Positions 42,747-53,029 of a stretch of DNA of 64,000 nt are shown here, one piece after another (the stretch's first letter is position 1; each line of letters opens with the position of its first letter). The stretch comes from Elusimicrobiota bacterium (GTDB taxonomy: Bacteria > Elusimicrobiota > Elusimicrobia > FEN-1173). Location: NCBI GenBank assembly GCA_016706425.1, contig JADJJR010000001.1:2046001-2110000 (forward strand). The letters run 5' to 3'. The translations under genes were made by a program, and so were the position numbers. The notes beneath the pieces were generated by a model, which saw only the letters and a program-made list of their open reading frames with translations, made no database searches and was not told where the DNA came from.

Positions 42747-45058
42747 AAAATATTCCCGATGGTGAAGTAAAATTCGCTCTTCGGCTCGTCGGCGGGACGA
42801 TTGAGGCCCCACCCCCAGTCCAAACGAATGGGAAAGACCGGCGTTTTGAAGCGAATGCCGAACCCCACGCCGGCCCGCATCTGGTTCGGCTGGGAACCGA
42901 TGGCCCAGGTGATGTCTTCGCGGTTCGTCCAAGCCCCGCCCAAATCGGCGAAGACGGCCCCCTGCAGCACCGTCCGTTTGTTCTCTTGAACCAGGGGGAA
43001 TTTGTACTCGGCGTTGAGAACGGTGTAGATTTTTCCCCCGTCCACCCCGACCTCCCCGATGTCGTAGCCCCGCACCGTGTCGACGCCGCCGATCCGGAAG
43101 AGCTCGGAGATCGGCAGTTCCTTCGTGGGCGGGAATTCGCTCACGTAGGACCCCCGCGCGGACAGGGTGAGGACGAATTTCCAAAACGTCGGGAAGTAGT
43201 GCGCGGCGGAGATCTCGGGCTTGTAGAAATTCAAATCGCCGCCGAAAGGCCCGCCGGCCGTCTGGACGGTGGCGAAGTAACGGCCGCCCCGGGACGCGTC
43301 GAAATAATTGTCGCGGTTGTCGTAGACGATGCCCGTGGTGAAGGCCGACTTGATGTCGTCGGAGGGTTTGATCACCAGGTCGGGGTTGGTGTTGGTCTGG
43401 AATTCCGCGTCGATGTCGAACACCCGGACCCGCTCGTAGTTGTAGTTTTCAATGAGGGACAACCGATCCGTCAGCCGGGGCCCGAGGCGCAACCCGAAAC
43501 CGCGGTTGCCTTTTTTGTAGGCGAAACTGTTCCCGTTGAAGGGCAGGGTGCGCACGGTGTCGAAAAGATCGGCGCCCAGACTCATGCGCCGGCCCAGGAA
43601 CCACGGGTCCGTCCAACCGAGCTCGTAATTCTGCCGCTTGCGGCCGAATTCCCACATCACGTTGATCCGCTGCGCCCGTCCCAGGAAATTGATGTGCTGC
43701 ACCTGCACCGTCCCCACCATGCCGTCCAAGCTGGAGTATCCCGCCCCCGCGGAAAGGATGCCGGGCTTCCCTTCTTTCACGCTGAAGACCACGTCGGCCA
43801 AATCGGGCGAGCGGGGCTGTTGGAGGTCCACCTGGACGTCGTCCAAAAAGCCCAGGTTGTAAATCGCCTCCACGGACCTTCGCATCTTTCCGGCGGAAAA
43901 CACATCCCCGGGTTTCAGCAAGACCTCGCGGCGGACCACGTTCTCCTTCGTGTAGGTGTTGCCGTCCACGTAGATCCGGTCGACCCGCACGACCGAGCTC
44001 TCGGCGATGTCGAAACGCAGATTCACGGTGCCCGTGACGCCGTCCAACGGGCGGGGGTCCGTGGTGGGGACCACCTCCGCGCGCAAATAGCCTTTGTCGG
44101 CGTAGAGATCCTGCAGATTGCGCTGGGTTTCGTCCATCAAGGTTTGTTCGTAAAGCGCGCCGTTTTTTAGAGTGACGGCCCGGCGAAGCTCGTTTTCGCT
44201 AAAAAGGGTCGCCCCCGCAAAAGTCACGTCCCCCACCGTGTAGCGTCGCCCTTCGGTGACCGCGAGCGTGAGGGCGACCCCCGCGCGGTCTTCGGTGAAG
44301 TCGCGCCGGCTCGCGTCGACTTTGACCTCCAAATACCCGGCGTTGCGGTAGGCGTTCACCAAAGCCCGCAAATCATCGTCCAGGACGTCTTCTTTAAAAA
44401 CTTTTTTTTGCCGCGTCTTCTTCAGTTTTCGGCGCACCTGGCGAGCCGAGAAATGGGACACCCCCTCCACCCGCACTTCGCGGACGATCACGCGGCGCCC
44501 TTCGTCGATAAAAAACGTCAGGATAACCTTGTTGGTCCGGGGGTCGAGGGAGGTGTAGGATTCCGCCTTGGCGTCCAGATGGCCTTCGTCCCGGTATTGC
44601 GAGAGAATTTTGGAAACGTCCTGGGCCGCTTTGAACCGGTCGTAGGCCTCGTCCACCTTGGAGGCGAGCGTTTCCGACAATTTGGTGGTGGAAAGGGCCT
44701 TGTTGCCCTTGAAGTCGACGCGGCGGATGACCGGCCGTTCCTGAACGCGGAACACCACGCGCACCACCGGACCGCCTTCGGCGCTTTTTTGGCCCGGCAA
44801 TTCCTCCACGGCGACTTGCACGTCCTCGTAGAGCCCGGTTTCCAGGAGTCGGTCCACATCCGCCCGGAAGGCGGGGTCGGTCACGGGGTCGCCCTTGCGC
44901 GCCTTGATCTTGGAGAGAACCGCGCGCGGTTTCGCGAACCGCGTGCCCTCGGCCACGACTTCGCCGATGGTGGCGGGGGTTTCGGCCCGCGGCGCGACGG
45001 CCAGGGCGATCCACAGCGCGGCCGCCAGGGCGACGACGCGTCCCAATGAGATTTTCAT
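42743..45058 (-). CDS. bamA: Outer membrane protein assembly factor BamA
   Basis: A 771-residue Omp85 protein. It has a signal peptide (about 1-25), five POTRA domains (about 28-440) and a 16-strand barrel (about 445-771) ending in IGNIF with the C-terminal aromatic expected for BAM recognition. The VRGYDIGE segment corresponds to the L6 loop VRGF/Y motif. It inserts beta-barrel proteins into the outer membrane. The ATG at 45058 overlaps tamB (ATGA), the usual tamB-bamA neighbourhood of non-proteobacterial diderms. Confidence 0.96.
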   Translation of the reverse strand: MKISLGRVVALAAALWIALAVAPRAETPATIGEVVAEGTRFAKPRAVLSKIKARKGDPVTDPAFRADVDRLLETGLYEDVQVAVEELPGQKSAEGGPVVRVVFRVQERPVIRRVDFKGNKALSTTKLSETLASKVDEAYDRFKAAQDVSKILSQYRDEGHLDAKAESYTSLDPRTNKVILTFFIDEGRRVIVREVRVEGVSHFSARQVRRKLKKTRQKKVFKEDVLDDDLRALVNAYRNAGYLEVKVDASRRDFTEDRAGVALTLAVTEGRRYTVGDVTFAGATLFSENELRRAVTLKNGALYEQTLMDETQRNLQDLYADKGYLRAEVVPTTDPRPLDGVTGTVNLRFDIAESSVVRVDRIYVDGNTYTKENVVRREVLLKPGDVFSAGKMRRSVEAIYNLGFLDDVQVDLQQPRSPDLADVVFSVKEGKPGILSAGAGYSSLDGMVGTVQVQHINFLGRAQRINVMWEFGRKRQNYELGWTDPWFLGRRMSLGADLFDTVRTLPFNGNSFAYKKGNRGFGLRLGPRLTDRLSLIENYNYERVRVFDIDAEFQTNTNPDLVIKPSDDIKSAFTTGIVYDNRDNYFDASRGGRYFATVQTAGGPFGGDLNFYKPEISAAHYFPTFWKFVLTLSARGSYVSEFPPTKELPISELFRIGGVDTVRGYDIGEVGVDGGKIYTVLNAEYKFPLVQENKRTVLQGAVFADLGGAWTNREDITWAIGSQPNQMRAGVGFGIRFKTPVFPIRLDWGWGLNRPADEPKSEFYFTIGNIF

Positions 45059-48000
45059 TTTTTATCCTCGGAGGTTTGTTTTTTTCGTCGCGGAAAACCG
45101 AACCGCCACTGGTTTTCCAAGGCCACCCGCCGTTCGGGGGGTTGACCCAACAGCCGTTCGGAATCCAACTCCGTGCCGGCGCGCGCGTACAAGCTGCCCA
45201 TCACGCGGTACACCAGCTCGATTTCGTCCCGAAAGAAAAATTGGTTTTGCGCCTCGTCCCACTTGACCTTGTAGACGCCGAACAAACGATCGGTCACCCG
45301 GATGCGCGCGGCCGCGCCGGCCCCCCGCAAATAATCCACCAATTCACCGGTCCGCGCCGTCTTGTCCTCCGCGGTCGAGGGGGTGGCGCCGCCGGGGGTT
45401 TCCAGCGTTTCGGGAGGCTCGTAAATCGTGGTAATCATATCAATTCCAAAATTCTTGGCCAAACGAAGGGCCAGGGGGGAGGCGCTGGCCCCCAGCAATT
45501 GGACCAACCCCGCGCGCAACAACTGGTCGCGTTCTTCCGAAGTGATTTGTTGGTCCCCGGACAACCCCAGGGCCCGCATGGCGACCCGCTCGGTCTTCAT
45601 GTCCGGATTGTTGCGGGAAACGAACCGGGGTTGAATCTCCCCCAGGGGCGCCCGGTCCACCACCATGGTCACGGTGTCGTTGACCGCGAACCCCCGGGTG
45701 TCGAGACTCGTCACGGTTTTTTCCGCCTGCCCGGAAACGTAGGGGATGGAAGGACCGAACCCCACGCCCGGGCGGGTGTCGGTGATCATTTCAAAAACCC
45801 CGCGTGTGACGTTGAAACTTTGCCCCAAATAACGGATGGACCCCTCCTCGGTTTCAATTTTTCCCGACGCGCGCCAAGCTTTGCGGTGCCCCGCCAAACG
45901 GAGATCGCCGGACAGAGCCGCGTCGATGTATTCGTTGCCGTACCAGGTGTTTTTCCCCGCGTGAAAAACGACGTTCCACTCGGCGACGCGCCACAGCTCC
46001 CGCCACCAGCGCGGCCCCCGCAGCGCCCGGGGCTTTTCCGATGGCGGAAACGTGAATTGGGTGCGCTCCAGAAAAACGTCGCCCGTCAGGCGGTGCGCGC
46101 CGTGGGGACCGTCGAGACGAAGGTCGAAACGGGGTTCCCCTTGGGAAACCCCCTTGAGCTTTTCGGCCACGGAGGCCCAGCGGCTCAAAAGCGGGCCGGG
46201 CCGCACCGACAATTGCGGCACTTCGACGCGCGCCCCGCGGTCCCCCACGGTGCGCAAGCGCAAATCGTAATCCGCGGGGCCGAACCCAGCCAATCCGACG
46301 GAACCGGTCAATTCCACGCCCCCCCGGCCCACCCGGGCGCGGGCGCCCTCCACCCAAACTCGGCCGTCCTTCAATACGAACCGGGCGTTCAAATCGTTCA
46401 CGCGCGGGGTGTAGGCGCGCGCGGCCAGACGTCCGTCGCGAAGGTCAAGGGCTCCCATCGCCCGGGGAAGGCCGTCGGGGCCCACACCCAGGTCGAGGGC
46501 GCCCGCGAAGGACCCCTTGGCCCAAAGGCACGGCGCCCAGACGTCGGGCAGCATTTGGAGGCGCCCGTTGGTCAAAGACAACCGCAAGGTCGGCGGAACC
46601 GCGGCGTCGTCGCCCGTCCGGATCGGCAACCGGCCTTCGCCCGTCAACACATATCCGTTGCGTCGGGAAAGGCGCAATCGCCGCAAGTCCACGGCGTCCC
46701 CCCGCCACTGGGCCGCGGCCTCCAAACGGTCGTAGGGCCACGCCCCCACCCGCCCGTCCCGGCCCTGAATTTCGGCCGCCACGTCCGGCGCGGCGGCGCT
46801 GCCCTGGCCGCGCAAGCGCACGTTCCAAAAACCCGTCACCGGCCAATCGGCGTTCGCGAGGGACAAAAGGGTTTCCGCGCCGACGTCGACGGCGTCCAAC
46901 CGGAAATCCCATTCCGTCGGCGACCAAACGCCGGAAACCCCCAGGCGGCGCGCGCCCCGGTCCCGCAAAACGATGTTGTCCATCACCACCCGGGGCCAGG
47001 CGGACAGATTCACGGACCCTTCCAGGGTCGTGGGGTCTCCCGGAACGGCCGAAAAACGTATTTCCCCGGGTCGCCAGGAGACGCGCGTGAGCGACTGCTC
47101 GTAGCGCCGCTGATTCACCCACAGGGGTTGCGCGACGAGTCGCGCCGACGCGCCCGCGGCGTCCCACCGGCCCGCCACGCGCAAATCGCCAAAAAACCGC
47201 AGCGGCCCCAACCGAATGTTTCGCATTTGGTTGATGAGATCGACGTCCCACCCCGCGTCCCGCCGCACCGCCCGGGCGCCGTTGGCCAAGCCCCAACGCC
47301 CTTCGCTGGTGTGAACGAGCACATCCTCCAACGTGAACGTGCGCGAGGCGAAGCGGACCCGCGCGCCCCCTGTCCAGGCTTCGCCCGCGGCGGTCGCCCC
47401 CGCGGCGGCGAAACGCCCGTCGGCGCGGAAATCCAAACCGGTGCCCGCCCCTTCCAGGGCGCCCGTCAGGGCGGTGCGCCACCCCCGGGGCAAAGAAAGG
47501 CTTCGAAACAAACCCTCCAACCGCACGCTTTCCACCCGCGCTTTCAAAGACACGGGTCGGTGGGACCACCCCACGCCGGGGGCCGGACTCGCCCCGACGG
47601 TTCCGGAAGCCACCACCACGCCCCCGTCCTCGAACGACGCCGTCAGAGCGTCCACGGCGAGCGAATCGTTCTCCCAGGCGAAGCGGCCCTCGGCGCGGAC
47701 CGAAACGTCCCGCCAGTCCGCCCGGCCGACAACGCGCCCGGCGGCGCGCGGCCGGTCCCACGTTCCGCCCAAGGTTCCCTCGCTGCCCACTTCCCCCCGC
47801 CGCCAATCCGCGGGGAATGGCACCTTCGGCCACAAAGCCCTCGGATCGACGCCGGCGGCCCGCCATTGGCCGAGGAGCGTTCGGCTGGCGCCTTGGACGG
47901 CGAAGAATCCCACCGCGCCGCGCGAAGATCGCGCGTCGTCCACCCCCCAGGCGGTGGGCGTCCAGCGCCCTTGGACCGCCAAGGCCCCCAGGTCCACATC

Positions 48001-50397
48001 GCCGCACCTCGCCCCCGGCGACACCACGGTCCAGGAGGTCCGGGCGGTGCGCCATTCGTGGCGGGCCTGGGCGGTCCAACGGGAGGTCCATGCGCGGCGG
48101 CCGGCGCCGAAGTTGAGCGCCTCGCCGGAAGCGGTTCCCCGCCAGGCGGTCGGCCTTCCGCCGCCGATTTCCCTTTCGCGAACGGCGACGGCCTGGGCCG
48201 TCAAACGCCCGCCCCCGCGCTGCCGCGCGTCGAAGGACTCCAAGGTTACCGTGTCCCCGGCAAAAACCAAACGCGCCGTCGCGCTCTCCGCGGACCACGG
48301 GCCCACGCCGCCGTCCCTCCAATCGAGGCGCGCCGCCCCTTCCCAACCGGGACGCCGCCCCGTTTCCAATTCAATCTCCCCGGAAACGATGCCCCGGAGG
48401 GATCCGGTGTCCTTTTGAAAATCCAGCAAACGCTCCACGGGGGTGGGGGTCAATCGCGCGCGCCATCGGCTCCGCCCCGCGGACCATTCGCCCGCGGCGG
48501 TCAACACGTCGTCCACCTCCAGGCGTTCGATGCGGAACGCTTTGGATTCCCCGTGGACTTCCGCGCGGATATTGTGGACCAGGCCGCCCGGACGCCAGCG
48601 AAGCGCGTCCAACCGAACCGTCCCGTCAAAAACCGGGGACGTCCATCGCCCGGTCCAACGGCCGTCGGCGGAAAAAGCCCCTTGCGCGTCGGGGAAACGG
48701 CTCCCGATGGGCGGGAAATCCGTGGCGGCCAAACCTTCGACGCCGCCGCGCAACCCCAGTCGCCCTTCGGCGTCGCTCAGGAACCCCGCGCCCCACAGGT
48801 GGAGGGCCCCCGCGCGGTAATCCAGCGATTCGATCCGCCAATCGTCGCCCGCCCGCTCGACGTTGAGGCGCAACCCGCCGCCCGCGCCCGTCACGCGCAG
48901 GCCGCGATCGTCCAAGATTAGACGCCCCTCCACCGGCGCTGTTTCCCGGTGGAGCCCCCATTCAAACCCTTCGATGCGAAGCCGTCCTTCGGCGCGGGGG
49001 CGGTCCGTCCCTCCCGAACCGGGGCGCAGCAAAGACAAGGCCCCGTCCACCCGGCCCCGCACCCGCGACCAACCGTTGACCGCCGCCACGTCGTCCAGGG
49101 AAAGACCGCTCGCTTTGACCGCCCACAAAAGGGGCCCGCCCGAGGCGGGAACGGAGGAGACGGCGAGGGTGCCGTCCACATCCACCGTCCCGGAAAGACC
49201 GTTCACACGCGTTGAAAACCAATCGTTGCGCCAGGTCCCGGTGGCTTCCAACGGCGGCAGGACCGCCCCCGGCACCCCCAAACCTTTCAGGCTGGCTCGC
49301 CAAGCGAGTTCGGGTTTCTCCAGGGTTCCGGAAATGACAACCTCGCCGTCCACGCGTCCCGCCGGGGGGAGAGGGCGAAACGCCGTGAACCCGGATCGAC
49401 GAAGATTCTCCACCCCCCAATCCCGGGCCGAAAGGGCCAGATCGAGCCGAGCCGTTTTCGTCAACCCCTCGACCGACCCCGACAGGCGCAAGCCGTCCAA
49501 CACCCCCGTGTCGTGGAAGCGAAGCCGGGACCCTTCCAAAGTGACGCGGCCGCTCAAGGGGACCCCCCAATCCCGGGGGGTGGACTCGCGTGGTCGCCAG
49601 CGGGCGTCCTTAAATCGTATTTCTCCCTTCGGGGTCATCCGGGCCCAGCGGGGCCGTCCCACGGAAGGCCCCGGAGAATAGTCTTGGATCGCGATGGACA
49701 CATCCACCCCCGCGCGCCCCACCACAGCGCCCCAATCGTTCGGCCAGAAAGGAGCGATCACACCCAGATCAACATCTTCCAAAACCAAACGGCCGCGCCC
49801 CGAAAACAAAGGCGTGACGCGCAGGGAATCGGCCACGCCGACGTCCATCCACCAGCGCCCCGGGTCCCCCGTCCCACGCACGCGCAGGACCCCCCCGCCG
49901 GGGGAGAGGCCGAGTTCCCCGTCGACACCGGCCAGACGCAGCGGCGGGCGCCCGGGCCCCGTGGGAATCTCGAAATCCCCCCCGGTCCAGGAAACACGGT
50001 GATAGGGAAGGGACCGCCAGTTCAACGGGGGACCGCTCCCCACCGCGGACCCACCGCCCCGCCAGACGGGAGCCTCCACCCGGGATCGGCCGGGACCAAA
50101 AAACAAAACCGAAAAAGGCATGGGTTCGGAGGAGAAAACGGTGCGGATCGTCCAGCGGCGACAGGTGAAAATGGGCGCCTCGGGCGCGCCGACGCGCACG
50201 CGGTCAACGGAAGCCGAGAGGAGGAGGGGATGAATTCGGACAACGCCGACGGAAACGGGGCGGCCGGTGAGCCGCGACAAAGTCGCCTCCACCCAGGGTC
50301 CCGCGCGGTCTTCGACCCGCGGGCGGGCCCAGGTGGCCCAACCGACCAGAAGGGCCAGCAGGAAGAGGATCAGTCCGAGGGGCGCGCGCCAACGCAT
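45055..50397 (-). CDS. tamB: TamB/AsmA-like translocation and assembly module protein
   Basis: A very large (1780-residue) protein with one N-terminal membrane helix (about 6-24), a long beta-strand-rich body typical of the TamB groove, and a C-terminal DUF490 domain. The C-terminal part has the recognisable GSIRYLGQSFNVTRGVFEM segment and an LLRAGLVQLLG helix. TamB-type proteins span the periplasm and are implicated in phospholipid transport and outer-membrane protein assembly, working with BamA or TamA. No TamA gene is in the window; the adjacent bamA is the likely partner. Confidence 0.92.
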   Translation of the reverse strand: MRWRAPLGLILFLLALLVGWATWARPRVEDRAGPWVEATLSRLTGRPVSVGVVRIHPLLLSASVDRVRVGAPEAPIFTCRRWTIRTVFSSEPMPFSVLFFGPGRSRVEAPVWRGGGSAVGSGPPLNWRSLPYHRVSWTGGDFEIPTGPGRPPLRLAGVDGELGLSPGGGVLRVRGTGDPGRWWMDVGVADSLRVTPLFSGRGRLVLEDVDLGVIAPFWPNDWGAVVGRAGVDVSIAIQDYSPGPSVGRPRWARMTPKGEIRFKDARWRPRESTPRDWGVPLSGRVTLEGSRLRFHDTGVLDGLRLSGSVEGLTKTARLDLALSARDWGVENLRRSGFTAFRPLPPAGRVDGEVVISGTLEKPELAWRASLKGLGVPGAVLPPLEATGTWRNDWFSTRVNGLSGTVDVDGTLAVSSVPASGGPLLWAVKASGLSLDDVAAVNGWSRVRGRVDGALSLLRPGSGGTDRPRAEGRLRIEGFEWGLHRETAPVEGRLILDDRGLRVTGAGGGLRLNVERAGDDWRIESLDYRAGALHLWGAGFLSDAEGRLGLRGGVEGLAATDFPPIGSRFPDAQGAFSADGRWTGRWTSPVFDGTVRLDALRWRPGGLVHNIRAEVHGESKAFRIERLEVDDVLTAAGEWSAGRSRWRARLTPTPVERLLDFQKDTGSLRGIVSGEIELETGRRPGWEGAARLDWRDGGVGPWSAESATARLVFAGDTVTLESFDARQRGGGRLTAQAVAVREREIGGGRPTAWRGTASGEALNFGAGRRAWTSRWTAQARHEWRTARTSWTVVSPGARCGDVDLGALAVQGRWTPTAWGVDDARSSRGAVGFFAVQGASRTLLGQWRAAGVDPRALWPKVPFPADWRRGEVGSEGTLGGTWDRPRAAGRVVGRADWRDVSVRAEGRFAWENDSLAVDALTASFEDGGVVVASGTVGASPAPGVGWSHRPVSLKARVESVRLEGLFRSLSLPRGWRTALTGALEGAGTGLDFRADGRFAAAGATAAGEAWTGGARVRFASRTFTLEDVLVHTSEGRWGLANGARAVRRDAGWDVDLINQMRNIRLGPLRFFGDLRVAGRWDAAGASARLVAQPLWVNQRRYEQSLTRVSWRPGEIRFSAVPGDPTTLEGSVNLSAWPRVVMDNIVLRDRGARRLGVSGVWSPTEWDFRLDAVDVGAETLLSLANADWPVTGFWNVRLRGQGSAAAPDVAAEIQGRDGRVGAWPYDRLEAAAQWRGDAVDLRRLRLSRRNGYVLTGEGRLPIRTGDDAAVPPTLRLSLTNGRLQMLPDVWAPCLWAKGSFAGALDLGVGPDGLPRAMGALDLRDGRLAARAYTPRVNDLNARFVLKDGRVWVEGARARVGRGGVELTGSVGLAGFGPADYDLRLRTVGDRGARVEVPQLSVRPGPLLSRWASVAEKLKGVSQGEPRFDLRLDGPHGAHRLTGDVFLERTQFTFPPSEKPRALRGPRWWRELWRVAEWNVVFHAGKNTWYGNEYIDAALSGDLRLAGHRKAWRASGKIETEEGSIRYLGQSFNVTRGVFEMITDTRPGVGFGPSIPYVSGQAEKTVTSLDTRGFAVNDTVTMVVDRAPLGEIQPRFVSRNNPDMKTERVAMRALGLSGDQQITSEERDQLLRAGLVQLLGASASPLALRLAKNFGIDMITTIYEPPETLETPGGATPSTAEDKTARTGELVDYLRGAGAAARIRVTDRLFGVYKVKWDEAQNQFFFRDEIELVYRVMGSLYARAGTELDSERLLGQPPERRVALENQWRFGFPRRKKQTSEDKK

Positions 50398-50426
50398 GGG
50401 CAGAGGGGTGAAACGTCCGCCGGCGC

Positions 50427-50466
50427 GGCGTCGCGCGAGGGCGAAAGCCGCGGGCGACGCGACGCC
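50427..50466. repeat. Nested hairpin between clpC and tamB
   Basis: GGCGTCGCG (50427-50435) and CGCGACGCC (50458-50466) form a perfect 9-bp stem. Inside is a GGC-GAAA-GCC hairpin (50440-50449) with a GNRA loop on the plus strand. No T-run follows, so it may stabilise or process the mRNA rather than end it. Confidence 0.5.
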
Positions 50467-50472
50467 AAGGGG

Positions 50473-52962
50473 TTACCCGCTTTTGACGGTCGGTTGCGGC
50501 GGGGTGGTCGAAAAGACGAGTTTTTGTCCGTCGCCGGCCACGTCCACAAAGACCGAAGTCCCGGGCGCCACTTTCTTGGACAAAATGTCTTCGGCCAGCG
50601 GGTCCTCCAGGAGCCTTTGAATGGACCGTTGCAGGGGTCGGGCGCCGTAGTTGGGGTCGAAGCCTTTTTCCACGAGGAACCCCTTGGCCTCCTCGGTCAA
50701 CGAAACGGCGAGGGCCTGGGCGGCGAGCTTTTTCGACACCCGGGCCAGCATGAGGTCGAGGATTTGGCGGCTGTCCTCTCGGGTCAACGGGTGGAAGACG
50801 ATGATGTCGTCCAACCGGTTGAGGAACTCGGGATTGAAGGCTTTCTTGACCTCTTCCATCACCGTGTCCTTCATGGCCGCGTAGTCCTTCGCGGCGTCTT
50901 CCTGCACGAGGAACCCGAGGGACTTGCCCTTCGAAATCAGCCGCGCCCCGACGTTGGAGGTCATGATGATGACGGTGTTCTTGAAACTCACCCGGTGCCC
51001 CAGGTTATCGGAGAGGGCGCCGTCGTCCATCATCTGAAGAAGGATGTTGAAGGTGTCCGGGTGCGCCTTTTCAATTTCGTCGAGGAGGACGACGGAATAG
51101 GGCTTCCGACGGACGGCCTCGGTGAGCTGACCGCCCTCCTCGTAGCCCACGTAGCCCGGGGGCGCGCCGATGAGCCGCGACACGGAGAACTTCTCCATGT
51201 ACTCGGACATGTCGATGCGCACGAGGGCTTCCTCGTTGCCGAAAAGGAATTCCGCCAAACCCCGGGCCAACTCGGTTTTGCCGACGCCCGTGGGGCCCAG
51301 GAAAATGAAACTGCCGATGGGCTTCTTGGGGTCCTTGAGTCCCGTTCGGCTGCGCCGGATGGCCTGGGCGATCGCCTGGATCGCTTCTTTCTGGCCGATC
51401 ACGCGCTTGTGCAATTCGTCTTCCATGTGAACGAGTTTCTGCTGTTCGGACTCGGTCAACTTCATGGTCGGGATGCCGGTCCATTTGGAGACGACGGCGG
51501 CGATGTCCTCCCCGTTGACAACGGGAACGGTGGCGTCCCGCTGTTCGCGCCACGATTTGCGCGCCTCGTCCAATTGGCGCCGCATGTCTTTTTCCTTGTC
51601 GCGCAACCGCGCCGCCTTCTCGTATTCCTGGGCGGCGATGGCGGCCTCTTTGTCGTGGGTGACTTTGTCGATTTCGACTTCGCGTTCCTTGAGGGCCTGG
51701 GGCCGCTGGGTGACCTGCAACCGCGCGCGGCTGCCGGCTTCGTCGATCAGGTCGATGGCCTTGTCCGGCAGGAAGCGGTCGGTGATGTAACGGTCCGACA
51801 GCTCCGCCGCGGCCTTCAAGGCTTCGTCATCGAACTTCACCTTGTGGTGGGTTTCGTAGCGGTCTCGGAGGCCCTTGAGAATTTTGATGGTGTCTTCGAC
51901 CGACGGCGGGTCGACCAAAATCGGCTGGAAGCGGCGTTCGAGGGCGGCGTCGTGTTCGATGTACTTGCGGTACTCGTCCATGGTCGTGGCGCCGATGCAC
52001 TGGAGTTCGCCGCGGGCCAAGGAGGGTTTGAGCATGTTGGAGGCGTCGATGGCGCCTTCGGCCGCGCCGGCGCCGATGACGGTGTGGAGCTCGTCGATAA
52101 ACAAAATGATCTGGTTTTTGGCCCGCCGAATCTCCTCCATGATGTTCTTGAGGCGCTGCTCGAACTCGCCGCGGTACTTGGTGCCGGCCACCACGGCGGC
52201 CAGGTCGAGGGTCATGACGCGCTTGCCTTGAAGCAGTTCCGGCGCGTCGTCGGAGGCCAAACGCTGGGCCAACCCTTCGACAATGGCGGTCTTCCCCACG
52301 CCGGGATCGCCGATCAGCACGGGGTTGTTCTTGGTGCGGCGCAACAAAATTTGAATGACCCGCTCGATCTCGTTCTCGCGGCCGATGACCGGATCAAGCT
52401 TGCCGTCTTTGGCCATCAGGGTCAGATCCCGGCCGAATTCGTCCAGGGTGGGTGTCTTGGATTTGGATTTTCCCCCCGAGGTCGGGTGGGCGGGCGCGGG
52501 CTGGCCCGGGGCGGGGCTTTGCTGGCCTTCGCCCAACAGGGAAATGACTTCCTCCCGAACGACGTCGAGACGAACGCCGATGTTTTCCAACACCCGCGCC
52601 GCCACGCCTTCTTCCTCCCGGATCAGGCCCAGGAGCAGGTGCTCGGTGCCGACGTAGTTGTGGCCCATGTTCTGGGCCTCTTCCACCGCCAGCTCGAGCA
52701 CTTTTTTGGCGCGGGGCGTGAAGGGAATCTCGCCCAACAACATGACGTTGTCGCCGGTGCCGACGATCTTTTCGATCTCGGCGCGAACGCGGCGCTGGTC
52801 GACGCCCAAATTGGTCATCACTTGGGCGGCCACGCCCTCGCCCAGGGCGATGAGCCCCAGAAGCAGGTGCTCCGTCCCCACGTAATCGTGGTTAAGGCGT
52901 TTCGCCTCTTCCTGCGCAATCAGAATGACGCGCTGGGCGCGTTCCGTAAATCGGTTGGACAT
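50473..52962 (-). CDS. clpC: ATP-dependent Clp protease ATPase subunit ClpC
   Basis: An 829-residue Hsp100 ATPase. The start is ATG 52962, behind a GGAGGA that is itself part of an upstream in-frame ATG. Two Clp_N repeats (about 1-145) are followed by AAA-1 with GDPGVGKTAIVEGLA, a UVR-type middle domain (about 430-465, with AQEYEKAARLRD) that marks ClpC rather than ClpA or ClpB, AAA-2 with GPTGVGKTELARGLAE, and a D2-small domain. It unfolds substrates for ClpP, which is not in the window. First gene of clpC-tamB-bamA-hisS-aspS. Confidence 0.96.
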   Translation of the reverse strand: MSNRFTERAQRVILIAQEEAKRLNHDYVGTEHLLLGLIALGEGVAAQVMTNLGVDQRRVRAEIEKIVGTGDNVMLLGEIPFTPRAKKVLELAVEEAQNMGHNYVGTEHLLLGLIREEEGVAARVLENIGVRLDVVREEVISLLGEGQQSPAPGQPAPAHPTSGGKSKSKTPTLDEFGRDLTLMAKDGKLDPVIGRENEIERVIQILLRRTKNNPVLIGDPGVGKTAIVEGLAQRLASDDAPELLQGKRVMTLDLAAVVAGTKYRGEFEQRLKNIMEEIRRAKNQIILFIDELHTVIGAGAAEGAIDASNMLKPSLARGELQCIGATTMDEYRKYIEHDAALERRFQPILVDPPSVEDTIKILKGLRDRYETHHKVKFDDEALKAAAELSDRYITDRFLPDKAIDLIDEAGSRARLQVTQRPQALKEREVEIDKVTHDKEAAIAAQEYEKAARLRDKEKDMRRQLDEARKSWREQRDATVPVVNGEDIAAVVSKWTGIPTMKLTESEQQKLVHMEDELHKRVIGQKEAIQAIAQAIRRSRTGLKDPKKPIGSFIFLGPTGVGKTELARGLAEFLFGNEEALVRIDMSEYMEKFSVSRLIGAPPGYVGYEEGGQLTEAVRRKPYSVVLLDEIEKAHPDTFNILLQMMDDGALSDNLGHRVSFKNTVIIMTSNVGARLISKGKSLGFLVQEDAAKDYAAMKDTVMEEVKKAFNPEFLNRLDDIIVFHPLTREDSRQILDLMLARVSKKLAAQALAVSLTEEAKGFLVEKGFDPNYGARPLQRSIQRLLEDPLAEDILSKKVAPGTSVFVDVAGDGQKLVFSTTPPQPTVKSG

Positions 52963-53029
52963 GGGCTCCTCCATGAAATAGAACGTCCGTCGCTCGAAAA
53001 AGTTCCCGGGCGACCCCGCCGAATCGACT

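Noticed and set aside
45046..48921. 1291-codon plus-strand frame
   Set aside because: It is fully antisense to tamB, whose protein shows clear DUF490 features; composition is Pro, Arg and His rich as in shadow frames.
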